A DNA stretch of 64,000 nt from Aldehydirespirator sp965116965 (GTDB lineage Bacteria; Actinomycetota; Acidimicrobiia; Acidimicrobiales; Aldehydirespiratoraceae). A program made the translations under genes and the position numbers. Where the stretch lies: NCBI GenBank assembly GCA_965116965.1, contig OZ220743.1:2108001-2172000 (forward strand), in the 5' to 3' direction. The notes under the pieces were generated by a model that worked only from the letters and a program-made list of their open reading frames with translations, ran no database searches and was not told the origin of the DNA. Below, in pieces: positions 7,709-16,400 of this stretch (the stretch's first letter is position 1; every line of letters begins with the position of its first letter).

Positions 7709-7920
7709 CGGCTCATACCCGCGTGCGCGGGCGGGGCAGCTTCACGGCTGGGCTGTCTTGCTGCGGGCCGGCTCATACCCGCGTGTGCGGGAGGGGGACG
7801 GTGAAGGTCAGTTCCGAGATGTCCGAGGATCGGCTCATGCCCGCGTGTGCGGGCGGGGTTACCCTGTCCGTCGTCGGTCCGATCAAGAGATCGGCTCATA
7901 CCCGCGTGTGCGGGTGGGGG
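7709..7920 (-). CRISPR. Short degenerate CRISPR array (type I-E-like repeats), no cas genes nearby
   Basis: Four copies of a ~28-29-base unit start at 7709, 7769, 7831 and 7892 (steps of 60, 62 and 61). The plus-strand core is CGGCTCATACCCGCGTGTGC followed by GGG and a G-rich end; CCCGC and GCGGG form a stem around GTGT. The four intervening segments are about 32 bases and differ from one another. Length, period and stem match type I-E repeats read on the minus strand. Repeats carry several mismatches (for example GTGCGC/GTGTGC, ATACCC/ATGCCC). No cas gene is present in the window. Confidence 0.6.
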
Positions 7921-7927
7921 TGTCAGG

Positions 7928-8221
7928 TTATCGGCAGCGGGTGCGGGCCTCGATGCGCTCGGCGGGGGTGGTGTCGAGGTCGGCGCGGACTGTGACGGTG
8001 TGGACGCTGACGGCGCCGCCGGAGGCTAGGAAGCTCACGCCTTGGTCGTGGCGCACGATGTCGGAGACGGTCGCCTGGTCGGAGGCGGCGTCGGTTCCGT
8101 CGGCAGCGGAGGTGACGTCGGGGGTTCCGGTGGTTTCGACGCCGGGGCCGCCGATGCGGTCAGCGAGATCGATCGTGAAGGCGCGCTTCTCGTAGCTGCG
8201 CTCGGTGAGGTGGTCGGTCAT
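7928..8221 (-). CDS. Small protein resembling phage structural (Ig-like) proteins
   Basis: 97 residues from ATG 8221, preceded by GGGAG at about ten bases. The pattern EKRAFTIDLADRI, then a serine/threonine-rich middle and VSVHTVTVRADLDTTPAERI suggests a short beta-sandwich like those encoded among phage head and tail genes. This is a resemblance, not a firm family assignment. It is divergent from the HTH gene at 8308 and could be a prophage relic. Confidence 0.45.
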   Translation of the reverse strand: MTDHLTERSYEKRAFTIDLADRIGGPGVETTGTPDVTSAADGTDAASDQATVSDIVRHDQGVSFLASGGAVSVHTVTVRADLDTTPAERIEARTRCR

Positions 8222-8267
8222 GACGCGGCGGCTCCCAGCTTGAGGCCGTACCAGCGGCGGCCGCCAC

Positions 8268-8301
8268 AACTAGTGGAAACCACCTCTAGTTACGCTAGGG
8301 T
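8268..8301 (+). promoter_or_regulatory. Operator/promoter of the HTH-nucleotidyltransferase pair
   Basis: Inverted repeat AACTAG (8268-8273) and CTAGTT (8286-8291), with further GG/CC pairing inside, immediately precedes TAGGGT (8296-8301). The GTG start at 8308 is six bases further on. An autoregulatory site for the HTH protein is likely. Confidence 0.5.
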
Positions 8302-8307
8302 GGTTGT

Positions 8308-8976
8308 GTGAGCGTCCCCGAGATGATGTCGTTGGCCGAAGCGGGCCGCGTGCTAGGCGTCGGCGCCGAGCAGGTCCGGCGCTACCTGCACCGCGGGCTG
8401 CTGCCCGCCGCGAAGATCGCCAACGTGTGGGTGCTGCCCGCCGCGGAAGTCCACGCTCTTGCTGAGGCCCCGCCCCGCGGGGGCCGCCCGCTGTCACAGC
8501 CCGCCGCCTGGCGCAGCATCCTCGCGGCGAGCGTCGACTTTGACGACCCCTACCGCTACGAGAACCGCGGTGTGCTCGCCAGATACAGCGCCGGGTCGCC
8601 CATGGTGTCGTCGCTGCTGGCCAGCCCGGAGGTGGTCGTCAGCGGGATGCACGCCGCGGCCGCCTATGTGGACATGCTCGACCCGTTGGCCGACGAGGCG
8701 CATCTCTACATCCAAGAAGGCTGGCAACAGCGGCTCGACCCGCTGCATCCGATGCGCGGCCTTGCGCCTTCTGCGTTGGGCCGGGTTCTGGTGCGGGCTG
8801 TGTCTGAAGCCAACTGGGCGCAGCTGCGGGAGCGTTCTGGTGTCGCTGTGGTGCGCTCAGCGGACAACGGATCCGCTGTGGTGGCCCCGGCGGCGGCGGT
8901 GGCGCTGGACCTGTGCGTCTCGCCGCACCCGCGCGAGCAGCGCGTGGCTGGTGCCATCATCGAGAGCCTCCGGTGA
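8308..8976 (+). CDS. HTH antitoxin-like protein (AbiEi analogue)
   Basis: 222 residues, GTG start. An excisionase/MerR-type HTH at about residues 5-55 (MSLAEAGRVLGVGAEQVRRY, then LHRGLLPAAKI) is followed by a segment (residues ~90-150) that recalls the transcription-factor-like AbiEi core: VVVSGMHAAAAYVDMLDPLA. Its stop overlaps the GTG start of a nucleotidyltransferase by four bases, as in AbiE operons. It probably represses the pair through the inverted repeat upstream and neutralises the partner; both points are inferred from layout. Confidence 0.65.
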   Translation: MSVPEMMSLAEAGRVLGVGAEQVRRYLHRGLLPAAKIANVWVLPAAEVHALAEAPPRGGRPLSQPAAWRSILAASVDFDDPYRYENRGVLARYSAGSPMVSSLLASPEVVVSGMHAAAAYVDMLDPLADEAHLYIQEGWQQRLDPLHPMRGLAPSALGRVLVRAVSEANWAQLRERSGVAVVRSADNGSAVVAPAAAVALDLCVSPHPREQRVAGAIIESLR

Positions 8977-9866
8977 CAACGCCGGTTGTCGTGTTGCCGG
9001 TCCTCACCGGCAAGCAGGCCCTGGCCTGGGACGCCTTGATGGCCGTCGCCGCCGACCTCGGCGAGGGCTGGACATTGATCGGCGGGCAGATGGTGCTGTT
9101 GCACCAAGCCGAACGCCGGCGCGCCGGCGCGGGTCCGGCGAGCGGTGCCAGTCTGCGCTGGAGCTACGACCTCGACGTCGTCGTGGACCTCCGCACGAAC
9201 CGGACCCGGATGCGCCACATCGACTCGGTGCTGCGCGACCACGGATTCAACCAGCAGATCCTGCCGATCGGCCATCGGTACGTGGACGCGGCGGGCACCG
9301 TGTTCGACGTGCTCGCCCCGGACCATCTCGGCCGGCACCTGCCGCGCCTCGGTCGCGGCAACACGCTGCAAGCGACGGGCGGGACACAAGCCCTGAAGCG
9401 TTCAAGGCTTGTGGAGGTTGAGCGCGACCAGCAGCGTTCGCTCATCCCACGCCCCGATATCGTCGGCGCTCTCCTCATCAAGATCGCCGCGGCGTCAGGC
9501 CCGCCGACAGGACGCGGCAACAAGCGCCACCTCCTCGACGTGATCACCCTCGCGGCGCTCATCACACCACAAGACGCCGCCAACGCCGCCCTGACGCAAA
9601 AAGAACGCAAGCGCATCCAGAGCGCAGCGCGGATCCTTGCACGAGACGGCAGCGGCGCTGCCCGCACCGCCGCTCAGAGCCTGACGCTGCTAGTGCCCGC
9701 TCCCACCGTTGATGACAACACCGGGTACGACACCCCCCAAGCAGAGGCCGTGCTGTGCGCGCAGCGATTGGGGCCGCGCCGGACATGCCAACGTCGGCTG
9801 ACAACTAGGCCGTGCCCGCATCATCCACACAGCCCGGGCAGCGCCATCGTCAAAGCCCGCAGCTGA
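8973..9866 (+). CDS. Nucleotidyltransferase toxin-like protein (AbiEii analogue)
   Basis: 297 residues from GTG 8973. The N-terminal part has the nucleotidyltransferase pattern LIGGQMVLLHQAE, then YDLDVVVDLR (GG...DxD), and a later KIAAASGPP / KRHLLDVITLAAL segment like the conserved Lys and R/K-D motif of AbiEii relatives. It is diverged from the protein at 717-1739. The last ~50 residues (after SLTLLVPAP) are arginine/proline-rich and may be read past an ancestral end. Together with the HTH protein it forms a two-gene, translationally coupled type IV-like module. Confidence 0.65.
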   Translation: MTTPVVVLPVLTGKQALAWDALMAVAADLGEGWTLIGGQMVLLHQAERRRAGAGPASGASLRWSYDLDVVVDLRTNRTRMRHIDSVLRDHGFNQQILPIGHRYVDAAGTVFDVLAPDHLGRHLPRLGRGNTLQATGGTQALKRSRLVEVERDQQRSLIPRPDIVGALLIKIAAASGPPTGRGNKRHLLDVITLAALITPQDAANAALTQKERKRIQSAARILARDGSGAARTAAQSLTLLVPAPTVDDNTGYDTPQAEAVLCAQRLGPRRTCQRRLTTRPCPHHPHSPGSAIVKARS

Positions 9867-9912
9867 CATCGCAAGCATCCCGAAGCAGCTTGTCACCGCC
9901 AGGTGTCCGCAC

Positions 9913-10496
9913 TCATGGTGAAGCGCGTTCGAGGCCCTCGACAACACGGACGCCGTTCAGCAACAGCACCTCGAACCGAGCGGATGACACAAGAGACGTG
10001 AGGGTTGTCTCACTGTATTTCAACAGCGCGTCCTGCTCAGTGTCTGTGAGCCCGCTCCACGTCAGCTGGGTCGCCCACGGTGCTAGGTCGATGTGGCAGG
10101 CGCCGCCATCGCGCAGTGTGCCCCGCCCAGCGGCCTCGTAGATCGACTCCAAGGGGTTGAACCGTCGCCAGTACGCGTTCGGCCGAAATAGTCGCCGCAT
10201 GCCTGTGCGACAGCGGAGCACTCCGCGGGGCCGGCATCGCTCCAGTCGCGCAGCCCAAGCGAGTCCAGCGTCTCCAACCGCCGATCTCGTCCCCGTAGCG
10301 GCCTTCCGCTGCGGTCGCAGAACTCCCGGCCGCTGGGATTCAGTCCTACCGACGCGATCCGGGCTCGCTCGGCGTGGCCGAAGTATGGCACCGGGCTCGC
10401 CCACTCGATGACGGCCGGGAAGTCCCGAGGTTGTCGCCGGATCGACCTCAAGGCCACCTCAACGACGTGAGTGAGCCGATGCGACCGGTCAGCCAT
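9913..10496 (-). pseudogene. Frameshifted uracil-DNA-glycosylase-like gene
   Basis: The first half, from ATG 10496, reads VPYFGHAERARIASVGLNPS and continues to YFGR in one frame; the second half (NAYWRRFNPLESIYEAAGRG, then ACHIDLAPWATQLTWSGLTD and VLLLNGVRVV) is in another frame, with the shift near 10190. GLNPS and the order of motifs resemble UDG-superfamily proteins. The gene is broken unless the frameshift is a sequencing error. Confidence 0.6.
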
Positions 10497-10729
10497 GACA
10501 AGTTTCTAGTGGAGTGCCTGCACTCTGGCCCGGCTCTTCCCCTCTGTGGCCGCTGAGTGGAGGCCACCCGCGCCGCGGAGAACCCGGCGCCGCAGTTGCC
10601 GTACTGGGCCACGTATGGGCTGAACGAAGAGGCCGTCACGTTCGCGGCGGCACGACGACCGTCCAAACCTCGACTTGACTGGCCATAGGAGCATCAACGG
10701 GTCGGGTGCCGCTAGCATGGGCCATCCCC

Positions 10730-11074
10730 ATGGTCGAGAAGGTGGTCCTGCACGGACGCGGCTCGGGAGACGGTCGGATATCGGTCTACGACAGTTCGTC
10801 GGCCACCGCTATGGGGCTGAAGCCCCCCAAGCCCGTGCTGAGCGGCGATTGGTACAACGGGCACTCTGACGGGCAGTGGAGGGGATGGCTGATCCTGTCG
10901 TGGATGTACGACGGGTTCCTGAGCCACCCCCTCGAACTGCGGGACTGGGTGGAGCCCCAGCCGAGCAAGGAGGCGTTGCGGGCAGCGCTCAAGGACACAG
11001 CGGAGCGGATGATTGAGGAGCACCTCAATCACCGGTACAGCGTTGAGCGGCAGGCCAGGAGGGGCCAGCGTTAG
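10730..11074 (+). CDS. Hypothetical protein
   Basis: 114 residues from ATG 10730 (MVEKVVLHGRGSGDGRISVY). The composition is protein-like, with a Trp-rich centre (GDWYNGHSDGQWRGWLILSW) and a helical C-terminus. I recognise no family. TAGCAT at 10713-10718 may be a -10, giving a very short leader. Confidence 0.45.
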   Translation: MVEKVVLHGRGSGDGRISVYDSSSATAMGLKPPKPVLSGDWYNGHSDGQWRGWLILSWMYDGFLSHPLELRDWVEPQPSKEALRAALKDTAERMIEEHLNHRYSVERQARRGQR

Positions 11075-11186
11075 GTCGAGCGCCCGGACCGAATGTCGAG
11101 GTCCTGGATGTCTGCCAGCGCAGCCGCCCAGATCGCCGCCAGCATCGGGGTGTCCGCCGCCGTAGCGACGAATCCTCTCCACTCAG

Positions 11187-11351
11187 ATGACGATGGCCAC
11201 TACCCGCAATCAAGAACTCCGATCCCGGATTCTGCGAGCCGCCAAAGCCCGGCCCAACGCGACGCTGCGGGAGATCGCAGCCGCGGCTGGATGCCGCCAC
11301 GCCACGATCCGCGAATGCCTCCCAGCCGATCTGGCCGCCCGGGCGTGTTAG
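11187..11351 (+). CDS. Small HTH protein
   Basis: 54 residues: MTMATTRNQELRSRILRAAK, then ATLREIAAAAGCRHATIREC. The pattern is a compact helix-turn-helix with little else. No SD is visible. It may be a free-standing small regulator or the surviving end of a larger regulator within this decayed zone. Confidence 0.4.
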   Translation: MTMATTRNQELRSRILRAAKARPNATLREIAAAAGCRHATIRECLPADLAARAC

Positions 11352-11722
11352 ACCCGCTGGGCGGTTCGGCGCCGGTCCGCATCGGCGCTTCGAGCAAAGG
11401 CTGATCGCGCCGGGCCACCAGCGGCGCGAATAGCCCGGGCACGAGCCGACGTGCTCGACGCGCTCACCGACACTGTTGAGACCCCTAGCGCAGCGATACG
11501 CAGGCCGGCGCGGGAGTCGCCCGACTGAGACCCGACCCTCGATGATCTCCGGCTCGGGCAGACATCCAGCACGTGTGCGGCTCGGCGAGAGCTACGACGA
11601 CGCTCTGGTGGCCCCGGGTGCGCTGGACAAAGAGGCCGTCACATTTCGCGGTGGCACGATGACCGTCACAATCCGACGACGACTCAGCCCTGCCGACGGC
11701 GGAGTTCGCTCAGAGCATCTAG
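11352..11722. other. Gap with no convincing gene
   Basis: About 370 bases in the decayed zone. A stretch at 11622-11664 (aaagaggccgtcacatttcg region) resembles 10620-10664, so a short repeat exists, but no intact reading frame with recognisable content was found on either strand. Confidence 0.4.
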
Positions 11723-11869
11723 ACCATCAGCGAGAACGGCGCCACCGCAACCGTGGAGTTGGTTCTACACCACAACCCCCAGCGCATCGTGACCATCCCG
11801 ATCCTGCTGGCCCACAGCAGCGGCGCGCCAGTCCATGACAGAATGACCGGGCCGGAGCGCGAGAGTTGA
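11723..11869 (+). pseudogene. Fragment of a surface adhesin (cadherin/Calx-like repeat)
   Basis: A 48-codon open stretch encodes TISENGATATVELVLHHNPQ, then RIVTIPILL. The SENGxTATV and TVTIPI motifs are typical of repeat domains in large actinobacterial surface proteins. There is no start codon in context and a stop at 11867-11869, so this is a relic. Confidence 0.5.
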
Positions 11870-11949
11870 GCTGTCAACTTCCGTCGATTGTGAAGAACCC
11901 TCGGAGAGGTCGTATGGCCGCAGAGCAGTGATCCTCGGACGAGCCAGCT

Positions 11950-12078
11950 GAGTATGTGCTTCGGGTCACGCTGAACCGCCCCGACAGGCGCAACGCCATC
12001 TGAAGGCGCTTCGAGCCGCTGTGCTGGATGCTCTGCACGGCTTTGACAGGGATCCCGCTGTCCGTGTGACGATCGGCC
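11950..12078 (+). pseudogene. Fragment of an enoyl-CoA hydratase gene
   Basis: EYVLRVTLNRPDRRNAI is followed by an in-frame TGA; in the next frame LKALRAAVLDALHGFDRDPA continues the family pattern. This is the first beta-strand and helix of crotonase-fold enzymes, frameshifted and truncated. Confidence 0.6.
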
Positions 12079-12219
12079 CACCGTCGCAGAGGAGTGCGCC
12101 GCTGCCGGAGGCGCATGCACCGACCGCGGCCTGTCGATCCTCGGGCGGGGCTGGACCTGCGAGCACCCTCCGGACCTCGCCCCGCCGGGCGGCCGCCATC
12201 TGGATAACGTCACCCGGTC

Positions 12220-12679
12220 GTGAAGCCCGTCGACGTCTACACCGACGGCGCGTGCCGCAAGAACCCCGGCCCCGGCGGATGGGCGTGGCTGATTCCCAGC
12301 GGCCGCTGGACGACCGGATGCGAACAGCACACCACCAACCAGCAGATGGAACTGCGGGCGGTCCTAGAAGCGGTCAGGGCCCATCCCGATGACCCGCTGC
12401 GTATCCACTCCGACTCGCAGTACGTCGTTCACGGCATCAACAAAGGCTGGTACAAGGGATGGCTCAAACGGACCTGGGTCAACAGCAAACGCCGGCCCGT
12501 AGCGAACCGCGACCTGTGGGAACCGCTGATCAAGCTGTGGCTGCCCCGCCGCACCGAGGTCGCCTTCGTGTGGACCGGGCCACGCCGGGAACCGTCACAA
12601 TGAACTCGCCGACAAGCTGGCCTGCCGGGCAGCCGACACCCAACAGCCCGCCACCGGGATGAACAGCGCAACCGCCTAG
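12220..12679 (+). pseudogene. rnhA: Ribonuclease HI with a late frameshift
   Basis: From GTG 12220 the protein has DVYTDGACRKNPGPGGWAW, MELRAVLEAV and IHSDSQYVVHGI, i.e. the first three catalytic acidic residues of RNase HI (D, E, D). After FVWTG an extra C shifts the frame, giving a premature stop at 12601-12603. In the shifted frame HAGNRHNELADKLACRAADT follows, which contains the expected His and the fourth catalytic Asp, ending at 12679. Either a natural +1 frameshift/decay or a sequencing error. Confidence 0.8.
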
Positions 12680-12743
12680 CGCTCCAGCCGACAACGCCCC
12701 AGTAGGGGCCTCCGGAGGGGGACGGATCCGGCATCGGCTCTCA

Positions 12744-12883
12744 GGCAGCGGTGATCGCAAGCTCAACTCGGCGCTGCAATTCGTCGCGGTGACCCAGATC
12801 CGCATGCCCAACAGCGAGGGCCGCCGCTACTACGGACCGCAAGGTCGACCAGAGCAAGACCCACAACGAGGCCATGCGCTGAT
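12744..12883 (+). pseudogene. IS110-family transposase C-terminal remnant
   Basis: GDRKLNSALQFVAVTQIRMP then GRRYY is the C-terminal signature of IS110 (Transposase_20) enzymes. After YY an extra base shifts the frame; the shifted frame reads DRKVDQSKTHNEAMR and stops at 12881. The rest of the element is missing. Confidence 0.7.
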
Positions 12884-12966
12884 GAGAGGGCCCCCGTTGC
12901 TCACCGAGCCGCTTGACAGCACACAGAATCACCCAGGCGCAGGGTCGCCAAGCGCGAGAATCTCGT

Positions 12967-13443
12967 TCAGTCGATTTTGCGGCGGTGACGTGCTGGCAGC
13001 TTCGCTACCCGGGCGCGGATCTGTTCCAACTCTTGCTGAGTGGCCGCGCGTTCTTTCTCTGTGCTGTGAATGCGGTCGTCGAGGGCCGTGCGGATCATCT
13101 CACGGGTTTCGGCCAGGTCGGTGACGAGTTGACTCAGGTCGGTCGCAGCCAAGAACGTTTCCGCTTGCTGCAACGCTGATTGAAGTTCAGGAAGTGCTGT
13201 GAGAGCGGCTTCGGTCACGGCGTGCATCTGAGCGATGTACGCCTGCATCTGTGCAGCGGCCTCGTGCAGCGTGGCGGCGGCGACGTGGTCCTTCTCCTCG
13301 GCTGCGGCGAGCGCCTCGAGGCGCTGTTGGAGTTCCTTGATCGTGTCGGCTGCCTCGCTGAGGCGGGCATGAAGCTGCTTCGTTTCGGCGTCGTGTTCGG
13401 TGGAGGTGCCGGCAGGATCGGCGTTGGTGGTGCTGTTCGTCAT
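12967..13443 (-). CDS. Coiled-coil protein, partner of the RecQ-nuclease
   Basis: 158 residues, almost wholly predicted coiled coil (Gln, Glu, Ala and Leu heptads, e.g. SEAADTIKELQQRLEALAAA and ELEQIRARVAKL), with a basic C-terminus RHRRKID. Its ATG overlaps the stop of the helicase gene by four bases, so the two are coupled. Small coiled-coil partners are common in helicase-based defence systems, but a function cannot be read from the sequence. Confidence 0.7.
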   Translation of the reverse strand: MTNSTTNADPAGTSTEHDAETKQLHARLSEAADTIKELQQRLEALAAAEEKDHVAAATLHEAAAQMQAYIAQMHAVTEAALTALPELQSALQQAETFLAATDLSQLVTDLAETREMIRTALDDRIHSTEKERAATQQELEQIRARVAKLPARHRRKID

Positions 13444-16400
13444 CGGTTGCTCCTTTGCGCGTACTTGTCGATCGCGGTCTGCGCCGCTGTGGTGAGGTCG
13501 AGCATCGTGTCGGAGATCACGCGCGCTGCGATGGTCGCGCTGAGATCGCGGTTAGTGAGGCTCCATTGTCGAGCCGTCTCCTCGGCGGGTGTGCTTCGGG
13601 CGGCTGCGACAACAGCGGCGGCTAGCCCAGCGCGGCCCATGCATCCATCGGCGGCCAGCGTCGCCAGCGGCGATGACTCGCTGCTGTTAGTGGGGAACAG
13701 GCGGTTGAGCATCCATTGCACGAATCCGGCCACGTCGGCGTTGTCGGTGGAGTATGCGGTGCTGGCTTGACGCAGGCTGCGGCGCAGAGTTGGTTCGCAC
13801 TCGGCGGCATCGCCGCCCGCCAGCAGCGCTTCTGTTAGACCGCGTGTCGCTAGCAGTCCGGGATGGTCGGGGTAGGAGACCAGCAATCTGCCAGCCGATG
13901 ACCGCCATTCTGTGGTTGTCTGTTGGGTGGCGATCTGCTCCCATTGGGGGATCCAGTCACTGAATTTGAACTCGGGCCTTTGCGTGAGTTGTTGCAGCAC
14001 TGCGGAGGCGTCGCCTTCGCTGAGATAGTCCAATACCCGGCGACGGATGGTGTCGCCGCCGCTGGTGGCGGCGTCGGACGCGCTGAGCCACATCTCTCGA
14101 AGACTGCGAAGTCGGGCTTGGGCGACCGTCTCGTAGACGAGGTCGAGCAGCGCTCGTGTGCATCCTGACACGGCGTCTCGGGTAGTGGTGAAAGGCAGCC
14201 CCAGTCCAGAGCGTACGGCGGTGACGCGGCCGGGCTGGGTCCGATCGACATAGCTGAGCAGATGCTCGAGAACCTGCTCGGCTGCGGGATCGCTGTACCG
14301 CACGGTCGCTTTGGATGCTTGCGGCGGGCCGTCGATGGTGTAGTCGGCGATCACGCCCAACACGGCGAGTCGATGCAGCGCCCGTTCGTCGACACAGCCG
14401 TCTCTGTGGCCCAACGCGACCGCGACGTCCCCGGATTCGATCAGGTCATAGGCCCAAAGGATCTGCTTGTGCTCCTCGTCGGGGTCCGGGAACGACTGGC
14501 CATGAAACCACAGTGCGGTCGAGATGTCGTCGCGGGCACCTCCGCCTCTGTCGAGATTCGCGTCGGCGTCGAGGCGGCGGCGGCTGGAGGCGGCGCTCGC
14601 CTCGGTGAGGATCAGCACACACTGCGCCGGTCTGCCGTCGCGGCCGGCGCGGCCGGCTTCTTGGTAGTAGCTCTCGATCGAGGACGGCAGACCGTAGTGC
14701 AGAACCCACCGCACGTTCGGTTTGTCTATGCCCATCCCGAACGCCTTGGTGGCCACCATGACTGTCGCGTCGTTGTCTTTGAACCGGCGGGCGTTGCGGG
14801 CCTTCTCGTCGCGCCACTGCGACCACCCGGTGCCTTTGGGTTTGGTGCCCGCAAACCGCACCGTCTCGCCGGTGACCGCCGCGACCTTGTCGCGGGTGGC
14901 GTTGATCCCCCGGGGTCCGTTCACTGTCGGACAGAACACGATCCCGCTGAACGTGTCGAGGCCGCGGCCGGGCTCATAGAACGATCCCGCCGGTTCGTCG
15001 AAGCGGGCGTGCATTCCCGCTAGTTCGGCTCGCAGCCTTGCGGCGGCGGTTGCGGGGTCAGTGACGACCACATGGAACGCCAACTCGGGGCGGTCCAGCG
15101 ACTGCGGGCGGATCATGGTGTTGTCGGTGACCGTGTCGATCCCCAACTGGAACAACATGTCGTTGCGGACCGCTTGAGATGCCGTGCCGGTCAACGCCAA
15201 GATCGGCGGTGGGCCCAGCGCCCCGGCGCAGACTCGCCGCAGCACAGCCCCGAAGTTGAGATAAGCGGTGCGGAAGTCATGACCCCATTCGGACACGCAA
15301 TGCGCTTCATCGACCACAGCCAGGTTGACTGGCACAACAGTGCTGTGCTCAGCGAGCTCGTCACGGAACCGTTGCCGTTGCACACGCTCGGGGGACAAGA
15401 AAACGAAGTACGCGTCAGCGACATCGGCGGTGCGGGCTGTCTGCTGTGTCACGCCAGCAACACGGGTGATGCCATGGCGGGCCAGCGACTCGATCTGGTC
15501 GTCGATGAGCGAAAGCAGCGGATCCACCACCAGTGTCCGGCCCGGGCTGCACAACCCCGCCAGTTGGTAGATGAGGCTCTTGCCGGCACCGGTCGGCAGC
15601 AGCACCACGCAGTCTCGTCCGGCCAGCGTCTCAGTGATCGCCTCTACCTGCCCCGGGCGGGGTTCGGCCACCGCGAACAGTCCCCGCATCAGCGCCCGGA
15701 TCGCTGTGTGGGGCTCGCCATGGCCGGTGAACGGCTCGAGGCGTTGCGGTGTCTGCTCCACCAGGTCCGCGGTCGGCATCGGCAGCCATGCCGAGCGGAT
15801 CAACACCAGCGGTGCCTCACCGTCGCCGGCGGGCAGTTCTGCCGCTGGACCGTTGGCGGGCTCAAGCCGCACACCCACATCCACCGACTCGGCCCGAGGG
15901 CCGGCCTCGGCTGCTTCGTGGACCGTCCACTCACAGTCCGCCGCCCGGCGCCACACGATGCTGGTGTTGCGGCCGTGCAACCCGACCTCCGCGGGCATGA
16001 CAGTGCGGTCTCCCCACAGCATGTCCAACGCGTCGAACATCTCCAGGTACGGACCCAGCAGCCGCGGCGCAATACCGGTGGGGTCATCGACCCCGATGTC
16101 CCACCGGTCGCCGCTGAGCCAACCAGCGCTGATCGCTTCGCAGATGGCGAGTACCAGACGATGCGTCTGCACCGCCGCCCACACCAGAGGACCATGCCCA
16201 GCGCCCTTCGGCGGCACCGACGCTTCCAGATGCTGCTGCAGCGCGTCCAGGCCTGACCCCGTTGCGGTGAAGGTCTCAGACGCCGGTACCCGTATCGTCG
16301 GCAGCCCGGTCTCGCGCATCAGCCTGTCCCGAGCGGCATCAACAGCGTGCTGTTGAGCGTGCTGCGCGCCGTCAACCTCGATTACCGCCGCTGGGATAGC

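Noticed and set aside
10506..10718. Minus-strand frame between the UDG-like relic and 10730
   Set aside because: Arg-rich with no recognisable motif; likely noncoding.
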